Shown: positions 28,389 to 37,845 of the stretch, piece by piece
Layout: each line of letters begins with the position of its first letter
Position numbering within the stretch: position 1 is the stretch's first letter
NCBI RefSeq assembly: GCF_002741985.1
Contig: NZ_APHW01000013.1
Coordinates: 1-64,000, forward strand
DNA length: 64,000 nucleotides
DNA from: Vibrio rotiferianus CAIM 577 = LMG 21460
Lineage (GTDB): Bacteria; Pseudomonadota; Gammaproteobacteria; Enterobacterales; Vibrionaceae
Direction: 5' to 3'
Made by a program: the position numbers and the translations under genes
Notes under the pieces: model-generated
What the model saw: the letters and a program-made list of their open reading frames with translations, nothing else
Database searches by the model: none
Told to the model about the DNA's origin: nothing

Positions 28389-29096
28389 ATGACTGCTCAT
28401 ATCGCAGGTTCTGCAGAAGATTTTGCATCAACTGTTATCATGCCGGGTGATCCGCTACGCGCGAAATACATCGCTGAAACCTACCTAGATGATGCCAAGT
28501 TGGTTACGGACATTCGTAACATGCTGGGTTACACCGGTTACTACAAAGGCGAGCGCATTTCAGTCATGGGGCATGGCATGGGTATTCCATCAATGGTGCT
28601 TTACGGTCACGAGCTGATTAATGACTTTGGTGTGAAACGCATTATCCGAATCGGTAGTATCGGTGCGACGCAAAAAGACGTTCACATGCGTGACGTAATC
28701 TTAGCGCAAGCAGCAGGTACGGATTCACCAACTAACGCTAAGCGCAGCAGTGGCTACCACATGGCAACGTCTGCAACGTTTGAACTACTGCACAATGCTT
28801 ACATGTCTGCGAAAGAGAAGGGCATTGATGTCAAAGTGGGCAATATTTTCACTGGTGATCTTTACTACGATCCGGATGAAGACATGATCCCTGCACTAGA
28901 ACGCTTTGGCGTGCTTGGTGTGGACATGGAAGTGGCGGGCTTATACGGCTTGGCGCACCAATTCGGTATTGAATCTCTGGCGATTTTGACCGTGTCTGAT
29001 CACTGCATTACTGGCGAAGAAACCACAGCAGAAGAGCGTCAGCTTTCTTTCAACAACATGATTGAAATTGCGCTAGAAACTGCCATTAAAGCTTAA
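28389..29096 (+). CDS. deoD: Purine nucleoside phosphorylase, DeoD type
   Basis: The 235-residue protein has the hexameric PNP signatures: MPGDPLRAKYIAE near residue 18, GHGMGIPSM near 63, RIGSIGA near 87, and GVDMEVAGLY near 178, with the catalytic aspartate in TVSDHC. It splits purine ribo- and deoxyribonucleosides to base and sugar-1-phosphate in salvage. GAGGAAAACATT gives a strong ribosome binding site. The gene is not with other deo genes but stands before a TsgA-like transporter, so it may be a second, paralogous DeoD as found on Vibrio chromosome 2. Confidence 0.95.
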   Translation: MTAHIAGSAEDFASTVIMPGDPLRAKYIAETYLDDAKLVTDIRNMLGYTGYYKGERISVMGHGMGIPSMVLYGHELINDFGVKRIIRIGSIGATQKDVHMRDVILAQAAGTDSPTNAKRSSGYHMATSATFELLHNAYMSAKEKGIDVKVGNIFTGDLYYDPDEDMIPALERFGVLGVDMEVAGLYGLAHQFGIESLAILTVSDHCITGEETTAEERQLSFNNMIEIALETAIKA

Positions 29097-29183
29097 CCCT
29101 ACGATTAAGTTTGTTTTGAGAGCTAGCTCGCTGGCTCTCAATCATGATAAGAACATCTATCCAATGAGCCCTTGGAGTGAACT

Positions 29184-30350
29184 ATGAAAAATAAAATAAC
29201 ACTCACCGCAATTAGCTTTCTCGCCAACTTCATCATGGCGGGTTTTGCAACCCAATTTGGTATGTTGGTCGAACCGCTTGCCAACACCTTTGATGCGAAC
29301 GTTAACGAAGTCGCGTCGATTTTCTCCCTATTAAACGGCGGCGCACTTGCTGGCACTATCGCTGCTTTCTTTTTGATTGAGAAAGTCGGCATCAAACGCA
29401 TGACCGTGTTGTGTTACGGTGCGATTGCTGCTTCTGCATTGAGCCTATACGTTGCACCATCTCTGTTTATCGTGATGCTCGGAATGACTGTGATAGGTTT
29501 CTGTGGTGGTGTCGGTCTTTGTATCGCGGGTACTATCGTAGTATCGGTATGGAAAGACAAAATTCAAAGCACCATGCTGGTGGTTCAAGACGCGACCTTT
29601 AATGTTGCGGGCGTTGTTTTCCCTTTGATTACCACATATGCACTGACCAATGCCATGAACTGGAGCATCAGCTACCTGAGTGTGGGCGTGGTAGCGCTGG
29701 CAACTATGTTTGTTGCGCTGCTGACCAACTTTAACCAATGTGGCGGCGAAAGTGGCTCGGAGCAAGAGGCAAAATCAGAGTGGAACTTCGGTATCATCAG
29801 TGGCGGTGTGGGTTTGTTCCTAGGCATGCTTGCGCTATACACTTTCCTAACTTGGGCACCAATGTTTGTGAAAGAGAAGTTTGATATCCCATTTGAGCAA
29901 GCAGGCAACATCATCACACAATACTGGTCAGCGGCTTTGGTTGGTGCGTTGGTTTCTACCGTGATTGTGTCACGTATGAAGATTCAGACATTCCTACTGA
30001 CTATCATCTCTGTTGCTATGGTGATCACTAGCGTTATCGTTACCACGGATAAACTAGAATGGTTGTCATACCTGACTTACGGTTACGGTTTTGCGTGCGC
30101 TGCGCTTTACAATGCCTTTATTGCTTACGGTGTATCGTTCGTGCGCAATGCAACCAGTAAGAACGTGTCATACATTTTGATCAGCGGCAGCGCGGGTGCG
30201 ATGTTCAGCCCTGCAATCAGCTCGGTACTGGAGAGCGTGGTTGGTCTGCAAACCGTGATGTACGCAATCCCAGTTATCTACGCAGTCGTCGTCGCAATGC
30301 TGCTAGCGTCTATGAAGCTGAAAACCGCTAAGCAAGTTCAAACAGCTTAG
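29184..30350 (+). CDS. MFS transporter, TsgA-like
   Basis: The 388-residue protein has twelve predicted transmembrane helices with no extra domains. It resembles the TsgA (YhfC) branch of the major facilitator superfamily in length and in its start (ITLTAISFLANFIMAGFATQ). It lies 87 bases after deoD with its own site TTGGAGTGAACT and shares the terminator behind it, so the two probably form one transcript; a nucleoside- or base-related substrate is a reasonable but unproven inference. Confidence 0.8.
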   Translation: MKNKITLTAISFLANFIMAGFATQFGMLVEPLANTFDANVNEVASIFSLLNGGALAGTIAAFFLIEKVGIKRMTVLCYGAIAASALSLYVAPSLFIVMLGMTVIGFCGGVGLCIAGTIVVSVWKDKIQSTMLVVQDATFNVAGVVFPLITTYALTNAMNWSISYLSVGVVALATMFVALLTNFNQCGGESGSEQEAKSEWNFGIISGGVGLFLGMLALYTFLTWAPMFVKEKFDIPFEQAGNIITQYWSAALVGALVSTVIVSRMKIQTFLLTIISVAMVITSVIVTTDKLEWLSYLTYGYGFACAALYNAFIAYGVSFVRNATSKNVSYILISGSAGAMFSPAISSVLESVVGLQTVMYAIPVIYAVVVAMLLASMKLKTAKQVQTA

Positions 30351-30367
30351 TGAAAGCGAGCGAACTA

Positions 30368-30396
30368 AAAAGGTCTGCACTGTGCAGACCTTTTCT
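30368..30396. terminator. Strong bidirectional terminator
   Basis: AAAAGGTCTGCA (30368-30379) pairs perfectly with TGCAGACCTTTT (30383-30394). It separates the convergent transporter and CRP/FNR-family genes. Confidence 0.93.
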
Positions 30397-30418
30397 TATT
30401 TACGATTGAAGAGCTCAG

Positions 30419-31093
30419 CTATTCTTCGACAAAATTACGCAGTCCGTCCAAGTCGAGAATACGTAATCCTTTCTTTTCTTTGGCAATGAAGCCTTTGTTT
30501 TCAAGCTCTTTCACCGCGCGGCGATAAACACGGTCTGAGGTGGCAAATCGCTCCGCTTCCAGATAGTTCTTTTGGAAACCATCCACTGGCAGATCATTTA
30601 AATACTGATGGTAAATGTCGTACGCCACGTTATAGGTGATCGGGTAGAGTAACCGGCGAGAAAGAATTTCCACCGTATCTTGGTAATCAATCGCAATAGC
30701 ACTGGCAAAGTAAAGCGACAGTCGAGGCTGCTCTAACAGGCACTTTTGCAGCTTTTGCGCGTCAATAATCGCAACTTCAACTGGCTCAACTGGGATAATA
30801 TCCATTTGGCAACGATAGCCAGTAAAGAACTCCATCTCACCAAAGACTTGTTGTTCGCACTCAAGCGTGCCAAGCAGAAAGGTTTTGCCGTTTCTTGCCG
30901 TGACACCCATGGAGATGCGACCGGAATCGACCAGATATAAGTTCTCGACATGCTCACCTTGGGTGAGGAGCTTTTCGTTTTCATCAAAAATTCGGCGCGT
31001 ACAGATGCAATCTCGGATCGTTTTTTCGATGAGATGTTTATCTTCACTCCATTGCGCCTCAAAGCGTCCTTTACCTAGGGTTTGTAATTGCAT
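30419..31093 (-). CDS. CRP/FNR-family transcriptional regulator (YeiL-like)
   Basis: The 224-residue protein has a cyclic-nucleotide-binding type beta-roll in the first 120 residues (VDSGRISMGVTARNGKTF, FGEMEFFTGY). A dimer helix and a C-terminal winged helix with recognition helix SDRVYRRAVKELENKGF follow. The cysteines in DCICTRR near the N terminus might bind a cluster, but the FNR spacing is absent. Overall plan is like E. coli YeiL, which sits near nucleoside genes; here deoD and a transporter are the convergent neighbours. AAGGTACGTCG is the ribosome binding site, 9 bases behind the preceding gene. Confidence 0.82.
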   Translation of the reverse strand: MQLQTLGKGRFEAQWSEDKHLIEKTIRDCICTRRIFDENEKLLTQGEHVENLYLVDSGRISMGVTARNGKTFLLGTLECEQQVFGEMEFFTGYRCQMDIIPVEPVEVAIIDAQKLQKCLLEQPRLSLYFASAIAIDYQDTVEILSRRLLYPITYNVAYDIYHQYLNDLPVDGFQKNYLEAERFATSDRVYRRAVKELENKGFIAKEKKGLRILDLDGLRNFVEE

Positions 31094-31102
31094 CGACGTA
31101 CC

Positions 31103-31531
31103 TTAAATGACAATACCTGCGAGCTCAAAACGTGCCATTAATGACTTGTTCTCTTGCTGATACCAGCTTGCTGGCATGTTGGGTTTAAGCTGGGCTTTTT
31201 CTTGTTTACTGATCACAACATAGCGCAAAAACGTGTCGAGTGTGCTCGTCATCATTTCAAAGCTCATGTCGCCATCTTTACTGATGGTTTTTAATAGTCC
31301 AACGACCGTATCTTCAGGTATCAGCGGTTCGATTATCGTATGCTTACGCTCGCTAATCGTCTTAGAACAGGGCAGTGAAGCACGGGCAGTTTCCCAACAC
31401 ACTTTATTGGTTTTACTCACCAGGTTGTGTTTGTAGCAGTAATAGCTAAACAAAAAGCGTGACAGGTTTTGCCAGCGCTCAGCTTGGACTTCTAACCAAA
31501 GGTGTTGCAGATCGATATCAGCGTCGGTCAT
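31103..31531 (-). CDS. Protein of unknown function upstream of the CRP-like gene
   Basis: The 142-residue protein is soluble, mostly helical, with Cys in the first half (YYCYKHN, KVCWE, LPCSK) and no recognised motif or signal peptide. It is followed after 9 bases by the CRP/FNR-family gene and is most likely in the same transcript. I do not recognise it. Confidence 0.65.
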   Translation of the reverse strand: MTDADIDLQHLWLEVQAERWQNLSRFLFSYYCYKHNLVSKTNKVCWETARASLPCSKTISERKHTIIEPLIPEDTVVGLLKTISKDGDMSFEMMTSTLDTFLRYVVISKQEKAQLKPNMPASWYQQENKSLMARFELAGIVI

Positions 31532-31605
31532 AGGTGTGATGTAGAAAAGAAAAAGAGGGGGTAGTGTAACTCGATTTTAGGTTAACGCCAAAAAGAGCGA
31601 ATGAT

Positions 31606-31651
31606 AAAAAAACGCCCCATACACGTTTTAAATTGAATAGGGCGTTGTTGT
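31606..31651. terminator. Terminator between the M66 protease and the unknown gene
   Basis: AACGCCCCAT at 31611-31620 pairs with ATAGGGCGTT at 31637-31646 with one mismatch; A and T runs lie outside the stem on both sides. It mainly serves the minus-strand M66 gene. Confidence 0.7.
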
Positions 31652-31682
31652 TTAATGATGATCTTATTTGTGTTCTAGATGC

Positions 31683-34600
31683 TTAGAACTGACCTAGATA
31701 GTGCCAATCTGCGTTATTTGGATTTTCCTCAGTTGGCCAAGGGAAGTACCAGTATTTACCGTCAATTAGGCGATAGTAATGGTAGCCACCACGGAAGTGA
31801 TAAACGTATATGTCGTTAATCGTTCCCGTTTTGTTGTTTTCACCCCAAATACCCATACGCTCTTGCTTATGCCAAGTCAGGATCTCCGCTTCGAACTTGG
31901 CTAGGTCACTGTTAAGTTCCGTAACGTATTGCTCAATATCAGTATCGCTACCAATAAAGCGCCAATCAGCGTCAGAGATGTTTTGGGCCGGCAGAGTACT
32001 GTTTACGCCTGGGCGTTTTTGCATAAAGTAGCGGCGTTCGCCGTCTGCATCGGTATCGATGAAAATGGCGTTTTCCGATGCTCCCCATGCCGTTGTGCCT
32101 GCTTGTTCCCATGTCAGTAAATTAGACTGATTAAAGTAGTTCGCTACTCGCTGTGCATTGTCGATGCTACTACGATCAATCATCAGTGGGTTAAAACTGA
32201 ACTGAACATGATTTTCTGCTGAGCCTAAATACTTCCAGCCCTCATTGTCTGCTTGATTGGTTGGGAAATCCGCGGCAGAAATGTCACGCATTAGGAAGTA
32301 ATCACGTGTTCCTGTTACTGGGTTAGGGTACACGTAAAGTGCACCAGCGCGGCGTTCTGCGTTTGTCTCACCATTGTTCAGTACACCTGCACCGTAGTTG
32401 TCAGCAACGAACTTGTCGAAGTCAGCAACAAAACCAAAATCGATGCTGTTTAATGAAGTGTTATCAGTAAATAGTACTTGTTGATCAACGTATTGCCTGT
32501 AACCGTGTTCCTGACCTACAAAAATAGGGCCGACGAGCTTATCAATTGCTGGGTTTTGATCAGGGATCAAGCTATCCAGAACTTGCTCACCGTTGATGTC
32601 GGTACAGCTTAAGGTTACACGAGTCGGTAGTGGTAACTGCTCTAGGTTAAAGTGGAACTTGTTACTTTGCGAATCGTTAAGTCGGCTACTTGCAACCGCA
32701 ACACTTTGTACTGAGCCGTCTTCACGCTCAACCGTGACTGCGCAGCTACGCTGAGAAATCATACTTGGTTGGAACATGCCACCTTGGTGTCTTGCATAAC
32801 GCCAATCCGCACCGTTGTTGTGTTGTACGCCAGTAAATTGCTGACAGTGTGAAGATGTAAAGTAGCCTGCGCCGTCATGGCTCGTCCCTCGCTTGTCTAG
32901 AACACAAAGTGGTACTTCGCCAATTTCAGCGTTTGGTGTGTAAGTCACCGCGCCTTCACCGTATTTAGACAGCAACGAGTAATCATGATCTTGAGATACC
33001 ATGTGTTCACGTTGACCATTGATGCTCCAATACATGTCTTCGCTGCTTTCACAACGAGCCAAATCATCGCTTACCGTACCGACAAAGTTTGCGCTTTCGC
33101 CATTGCTCGCTGTGTAGCTGAACTGACAAATACGTTCTTGTCCGTTATTTACCTTCATTGTTTGCCAGTGATCTTGCTGGATCTGCTCATCGGATAGAGA
33201 AGATACCGCTTGCCAACCTTCCGGATGGTAAGTCACTTCAGGTGCTGATGGTAGTTCAAACACGTTACCGTAGTTAGAGTAAATCAGCGGGTAAACTTGG
33301 CTTGCTAGTTCGTTGCGTGGATCGTAAATACCCAGCATAGTGACAACAGGCACACCTGCAGCGCTTGGTACTGGTGTATCGGTTTGCGCTTCTTCGTAAC
33401 TTTGGTTTTCTTGGTTCCAACGTACATAACCAGTAGAGCTGTTTAAATCAACGTTAAAGCCGTTATTCAGCCAAGCTTGAACACGTCGAGACTGAGAAGG
33501 GTGCTCCAGCGTGTAGTGACTAATGGTGCCCAGCAGTGCCGCTTCACCACCAGCTTGCGCATCACGCATAAAGCGGAATTCGTCTGCAAATGGTGGGATA
33601 ACTTCACCACCAACATCATTGGTCGTTGCTTTTCCTGTCCAGTGTAAGTTACCGATAAAGCGGCGATGCAGAGCATCCCAACCCCAACCAGATTCCAAAT
33701 CGTGAGTTGATGCATGCCAAGGGTAGTGACCCAAACCAAAGTTATGACCAAGCTCGTGCGACCATTCGTTACCAGTTGTCGCCGTTAAAGTCACGATGCC
33801 ACCGCCGCCACTGCCGCCATGGTCAATAATGCCGTTGGTGTACACGCCGCGGTTGGTGTGTGCAGTAATGTGGTTGAAGCGTTTATTGTAAGCTTGCGAA
33901 TAACCTGCGCTATCGGTGATGCCGACGTTAGCATTATTTACACCTGTTGATACGAGTGCCTTACCAATCGCTTCACGCATGTCGCCACCGTGCCAACCGC
34001 CTTCACCATCAGAACTTGAGGTGTAAACCTTGCCATTTGGTAGCGTTACTTTCGGGAAATAAGCGGCAGTGTAATCCGACATCACCAGTTTAGATGCTGG
34101 GATCTTCTGGAAGTAATCGGCGCTCAGTTTTGCCATGTTTTTGATCATGGTGTTGCCATCACGCGGTGCGGTGAGCATACCCATGTCGATGTTTTGAATG
34201 ATAAGCTCCGGCGCACCGCCAAAGACAAGTTCATTGGCAGCTAAGTCGCCTTGACGATCTGTGTTGTCCGTTAAGCGCAGCGACAAGCCTGGTTTCATCC
34301 AATTCCATTGCAGCGGCAGTGACCACGCGTGATGGGAGAACACCACTTTAGAGCGTCCATTATCTGGCTGATCAGAAGCCGCAAGCGCGCTTGGTGGCAG
34401 CATTGGGAGGCGAGTGATTACAGTGCCTTCAAAGCTCACTTCTACCCAAACTTGTTGAACGGTTTTGTCCTCTGGCATGAATAGGAGCAAGGCTTCACGG
34501 TCGATCACCAAGTCAGGGAACAGGTTCACATCGTTTTGATTCGGGGCGGTGGTAGTATGGGTCTGAGCAAAATGGATAGAACCAGTCAAATCGCCATTCA

Positions 34601-35393
34601 AGTGATTTACTAGTGGCAATTCGTCTGCGTAACCAAGGCGTGCGGCACTTGTCGTAAACTCAACCTTCTGTGGTTCGATACAATCAATCGCATTGCATGA
34701 AGAAAGCTCTGCGGTGTAGCGAGTATCTGGTTTTAGGTTGCCAATGAACAAGCCAGATTGAACGTTGTCATAGCGAACTGGCTCTGCACCTGATTCGGTC
34801 AATGTCAGAACCACATTGTCATTAGCGTTTTGCGTAGTCCATTTTAGCTGAACACCTTGATCTGAAACGCTGGCTACATTCAATGCATTGATGCTTGGTG
34901 TAGATAGGTCACCACAGTCCGAAGTTTCGATGTTTTGAATCATATCTGACTGCCAAATGTATTCGCCATTTGGCCCCTTAGAGCCACGAGCTGCAGGGAT
35001 ATATTCGACGTAGCAACCTGTGTCGTCTGGGTTCATCACGCCAAACTCTTTATGGAGCAGGTAGAAGCCACCGTTATACCAAATAAACTCCCATTCCGGA
35101 CCGACGAAGTCCACTACGTTACGATAAGCTTGATCTTGGTCTCCAAACATAAAAGGGAACTTAGGGTAGTTATCGAAGTTGACCCAGTATTCATGCCCTT
35201 GAAAATCAAGGTAAGTTTTGCCATCACGTAGATACGTGTCTTGACCTTTTTCTACCAATTGCTTGAGCATTTCAATGCGTTCAAAGGTTTGATTTCCGAT
35301 TTCGACCATAGTTAAGTCGTGGTTCGCGTTTGCGAAAGCGGCTGTACTTCCTAGGAGTGAAGAGATCAGCCAAGCGAGCGTATTTTTCTTCAT
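31683..35393 (-). CDS. Secreted M66-family metalloprotease (StcE/TagA-like)
   Basis: From ATG 35393 (signal peptide MKKNTLAWLISSLLGSTAAFA, site TAGAG in front) the protein is 1236 residues. A fibronectin-III-like domain lies near residues 155-245. The M66 catalytic domain follows, with HELGHNFGLGH at about residue 546, the extended zinc motif HExxHxxGxxH of StcE and TagA mucinases. The C-terminal 220 residues contain three related modules, each ending in GWKYLGS, DWRFIGS or DWHYLGQ, that may bind glycans or the surface. It probably cleaves mucin-type glycoproteins outside the cell. An in-frame start 36 bases upstream is less likely. The upstream region carries a G8 tract 62 bases before the start. 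Confidence 0.9.
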   Translation of the reverse strand: MKKNTLAWLISSLLGSTAAFANANHDLTMVEIGNQTFERIEMLKQLVEKGQDTYLRDGKTYLDFQGHEYWVNFDNYPKFPFMFGDQDQAYRNVVDFVGPEWEFIWYNGGFYLLHKEFGVMNPDDTGCYVEYIPAARGSKGPNGEYIWQSDMIQNIETSDCGDLSTPSINALNVASVSDQGVQLKWTTQNANDNVVLTLTESGAEPVRYDNVQSGLFIGNLKPDTRYTAELSSCNAIDCIEPQKVEFTTSAARLGYADELPLVNHLNGDLTGSIHFAQTHTTTAPNQNDVNLFPDLVIDREALLLFMPEDKTVQQVWVEVSFEGTVITRLPMLPPSALAASDQPDNGRSKVVFSHHAWSLPLQWNWMKPGLSLRLTDNTDRQGDLAANELVFGGAPELIIQNIDMGMLTAPRDGNTMIKNMAKLSADYFQKIPASKLVMSDYTAAYFPKVTLPNGKVYTSSSDGEGGWHGGDMREAIGKALVSTGVNNANVGITDSAGYSQAYNKRFNHITAHTNRGVYTNGIIDHGGSGGGGIVTLTATTGNEWSHELGHNFGLGHYPWHASTHDLESGWGWDALHRRFIGNLHWTGKATTNDVGGEVIPPFADEFRFMRDAQAGGEAALLGTISHYTLEHPSQSRRVQAWLNNGFNVDLNSSTGYVRWNQENQSYEEAQTDTPVPSAAGVPVVTMLGIYDPRNELASQVYPLIYSNYGNVFELPSAPEVTYHPEGWQAVSSLSDEQIQQDHWQTMKVNNGQERICQFSYTASNGESANFVGTVSDDLARCESSEDMYWSINGQREHMVSQDHDYSLLSKYGEGAVTYTPNAEIGEVPLCVLDKRGTSHDGAGYFTSSHCQQFTGVQHNNGADWRYARHQGGMFQPSMISQRSCAVTVEREDGSVQSVAVASSRLNDSQSNKFHFNLEQLPLPTRVTLSCTDINGEQVLDSLIPDQNPAIDKLVGPIFVGQEHGYRQYVDQQVLFTDNTSLNSIDFGFVADFDKFVADNYGAGVLNNGETNAERRAGALYVYPNPVTGTRDYFLMRDISAADFPTNQADNEGWKYLGSAENHVQFSFNPLMIDRSSIDNAQRVANYFNQSNLLTWEQAGTTAWGASENAIFIDTDADGERRYFMQKRPGVNSTLPAQNISDADWRFIGSDTDIEQYVTELNSDLAKFEAEILTWHKQERMGIWGENNKTGTINDIYVYHFRGGYHYYRLIDGKYWYFPWPTEENPNNADWHYLGQF

Positions 35394-35454
35394 ATTAGAC
35401 TCTACTTTTGACAATTTAATGGACATCAATGAGTCACAATAAACTTGGACTCTT

Positions 35455-35462
35455 GGGGGGGG
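35455..35462. repeat. G8 homopolymer upstream of M66 protease
   Basis: Eight consecutive G, 62 bases before the M66 start codon, in the leader or promoter. One of five runs of exactly eight in this window. Confidence 0.9.
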
Positions 35463-35873
35463 ATTTACATAACTCGCTTCAATGTGAATGAGTTATGAAT
35501 GGGATTATCTGATGAGAATTTAGTTTGAAATAGGTGGGTTGGGCTCGCTTGTGAACTTGCTTCCAGCCCCAGCTTGATGGTGGAATCAGATTGGAACCTT
35601 ATGTCCAAATTTGTCGTTATCTATCTATTCAAGGTGTTGATTTTTATGTAGTTGGCATCTTAATTGAGCGAAATTTATAAGTGTTTAGGCTTTTTATTAA
35701 AATACGTTGGTGTAAGGAGAGTAAATAGCCAATGTTCAGGGCAAAAACTGATATTGTGGCCATCTATTTTGGGGTTTCTGGTGACAGTGTCACAAAGTTG
35801 TGGGCAGATTTATGGCACTAGATTATTATTCACAGTGAGCACAATCTAGTAAGTGAAGTAAGCAAAAGTCTTT

Positions 35874-35911
35874 AATAAAAAATCCCCTTCAAGCATAGGG
35901 CCGGAAGGGGA
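35874..35911 (-). terminator. Terminator of the PepT-like gene
   Basis: CCCCTTC at 35884-35890 pairs with GAAGGGG at 35904-35910; on the minus strand the stem is followed by ATTTTTTATT. Confidence 0.8.
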
Positions 35912-35947
35912 GCAAAGTGATTATCTGAATTTAGGTTTGCAGTGAGC

Positions 35948-37054
35948 TTATTTTACTAGGAAGTGTTTAACGAACTCAGTGATTTTCACCATGTCGTCTA
36001 CCGCGATGAATTCTTCCGTAGTGTGGACTTTTGCCATACCTGTAGAAAGGTTTACGGTTGTTAGCCCTTTCTTATTGAAGTTGTTCGCGTCGCTACCGCC
36101 ACCTGTGCCTTTAGTGAACGCATCGATGCCCATGTCAGCGAATGCCGCTTTGATTGCTGATACGTGTGCATTGTCTTCTTCGATAACAAACGCGTCGTAT
36201 GCACGGCTTGATTCGATTTCAACTTCTGCACCATGTTTTTCGCACACAGACTCGAATGTAGAGATCATGTGGTTTACTTGCGCTTCTAGCTTCTCGCCAT
36301 TTAGAGAGCGAGCTTCGGCAATGATTTTTAGCTCTGGCATTACGATGTTAGTCGCTTGACCACCATTTACCATACCGATGTTTGCTGTTGTTTCTTCGTC
36401 GATGCGAAGCAGGTTCATCTGATTGATGGCATCTGCCGCTACCATGATTGCACTGATGCCTTCTTCAGGAGCTAGACCCGCGTGTGCTGGGCGGCCTTTG
36501 ATTGTCGCAACGATTTTTTGCTGACCAGGTGCTGCTGTCACGATAGTGCCGATAGGACCGCCTGTGTCTAGTACGATCGCTTCTTTAGACGTTACGTGCG
36601 TCATGTCGAAGTACTCAGACCCGAACAGACCGCCTTCTTCATGCACAGTGAATGCAAGCTCTAGTGTTTTGTGCTCAAGGTTTTCTGCTTGGATGCAGCG
36701 AACCGCTTCCATGATTGCCGCAATACCAGACTTGTCATCACCGCCAAGAATTGTATTGCCTTTAGAGCGAATGATGCCGTCTTCAATGATTGGCTCGATG
36801 CCAATACCCGGCGTTACTGTATCCATGTGGCAGCTCATTAGGATAGAGCCTTCTTTCTTACCTTCTAGACGCGCGTATACGTTAAAACCGTTAGAAATGT
36901 GTTCTGGTACAGGTAGCTTTTGAACTGTAAAGCCTAACTCGCCTAGTTGCTCAGCTAGAGTTTCTGCGATTTGTTTTTCATTCATTGATTCGCTATCGAT
37001 GCGAACCAGTTGGCAGAAGTGTTCAACTAGACGTTCTTGATTGATTTGTGTCAT
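35948..37054 (-). CDS. M20-family peptidase, PepT-like
   Basis: The 368-residue protein (from MTQINQERLVEHF) carries all di-zinc ligands of M20 peptidases: SCHMDTVTPG, GGDDKSGIAA, HEEGGLFGS, DTGGPIG and the final KVHTTEEF. A bacterial dimerisation domain is in the middle. Size and motifs fit the PepT-like group represented by B. subtilis YqjE, cytoplasmic aminopeptidases acting on short peptides. A reading frame start 69 bases upstream is open but lies beyond the apparent ribosome binding site, and the added residues are not family-like. It is a single gene with its own terminator. Confidence 0.87.
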   Translation of the reverse strand: MTQINQERLVEHFCQLVRIDSESMNEKQIAETLAEQLGELGFTVQKLPVPEHISNGFNVYARLEGKKEGSILMSCHMDTVTPGIGIEPIIEDGIIRSKGNTILGGDDKSGIAAIMEAVRCIQAENLEHKTLELAFTVHEEGGLFGSEYFDMTHVTSKEAIVLDTGGPIGTIVTAAPGQQKIVATIKGRPAHAGLAPEEGISAIMVAADAINQMNLLRIDEETTANIGMVNGGQATNIVMPELKIIAEARSLNGEKLEAQVNHMISTFESVCEKHGAEVEIESSRAYDAFVIEEDNAHVSAIKAAFADMGIDAFTKGTGGGSDANNFNKKGLTTVNLSTGMAKVHTTEEFIAVDDMVKITEFVKHFLVK

Positions 37055-37395
37055 TTGGGTGTCTCTTTCTTTCTGGGTCGAGACCGCATCCGTATCGTGC
37101 GGGCCCGAAAGGGAACAGAACACCTCTTATTACACACCTTAACCCTGTTAAAACTGTCTTGAATCAAAAAACACCGCTGCCTGACATTGTTCTGACCTGA
37201 GAAATACCGGATCTGATGCGGTGGTCACGAAATCATTCATTTCATCTGATGTGAAGTCACTCGCTCTAGTTCGTGAAATAAAAAATAAAAATGACAATAG
37301 ATAAGAAATTGTTTTAAAGACTAGGTTGTCAATAAATGAGGAAAAAATAAGCACTATAAATAGACCACTACGGCTAATAAATAAGGTGTGCAGTG
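37055..37395. other. Intergenic region with a small inverted repeat
   Basis: CCGCA at 37084-37088 can pair with TGCGG at 37098-37102 in the PepT-like leader. The rest is AT-rich and contains no convincing gene. It should contain promoters for the divergent PepT-like gene and the small ORF at 37396. Confidence 0.5.
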
Positions 37396-37566
37396 ATGAG
37401 TTTTTACTTTCGACTATTCGTTCTAATTATTACAAGTGTACTAATTGGCTTATTTCTTTTTCTAGAGTTGTCGTCAGCTGCTTTTGACAGCGAACACGGT
37501 ACTGAGTACCCAGTCGGTAGCTTTGAAGTCCATATGTTCTTTGAACGACATCAGAATTACTTATGA
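37396..37566 (+). CDS. Small membrane protein, 56 residues, function unknown
   Basis: An ATG at 37396 preceded by AAGGTGTGCAGTG opens a 56-codon frame ending at TGA 37566. The protein has one long hydrophobic helix (about residues 5-23, RLFVLIITSVLIGLFLF) and a polar tail with SEHGTEYPVGSFEVHMFFER. The hydrophobic pattern and ribosome binding site support a real single-pass membrane protein, but nothing else identifies it. Confidence 0.5.
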   Translation: MSFYFRLFVLIITSVLIGLFLFLELSSAAFDSEHGTEYPVGSFEVHMFFERHQNYL

Positions 37567-37691
37567 TGTTAAATGTTCTTTAAAATCAGTGTCTTTAGTT
37601 TTTTTTATGTCCGGATTTTATTTCATCATTTTATTTCATTTTTAAATTCTCGAAACAAATCTTTGGTTAAGGCAAGTTGGAAAGGAACAAA

Positions 37692-37808
37692 AATACCTAA
37701 GTAACTTCGAGATACTTTGTTCAGTGAGAAGAGCATAGCTTGCAGACGCGGCGGTGATTTGAAGGTCTAGTGTCTCTGAATCCTGCATCTTGAAGTCACT
37801 GGCGTAGC
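37692..37808 (-). repeat. Short copy of a Vibrio inverted-repeat element
   Basis: The ends match the inverted ends of the element at 39656-39953: ATACCTAAGTAACTTCGAG on the left and TGCATCTTGAAGTCACT on the right, and the inner AGACGCGGCGG and AAGGTCTAGTG are shared. It is about 117 bases against 298, so the middle is missing, and it lies in the opposite orientation, between the small ORF and the amidohydrolase start. Confidence 0.8.
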
Positions 37809-37845
37809 CATATAACGATGAATCCTACATATTTGGAGTTTTACC

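Larger units (their letters stand above)
35394..35947. other. Intergenic region upstream of the M66 gene
   Basis: The region holds a G8 run at 35455-35462, the promoter of the M66 gene, and the terminator of the peptidase gene at 35874-35911. I see no convincing gene; a 61-codon frame at 35664-35849 has a TTG start without ribosome binding site. Confidence 0.6.

Noticed and set aside
29115-29140. Palindrome GAGAGC...GCTCTC after deoD as terminator
   Set aside because: No T-run and the transporter gene follows closely; read-through is more likely.
31103-31531. Anti-sigma or sensor partner of the CRP-like regulator
   Set aside because: Only position suggests it; no motif supports it.
35664-35849. 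61-codon frame upstream of the M66 gene
   Set aside because: TTG start, no ribosome binding site, Cys-rich composition without pattern, in a promoter/terminator region.
37148-37354. 68-codon minus-strand frame
   Set aside because: No ribosome binding site and AT-rich translation without a recognisable signal or domain; likely chance.
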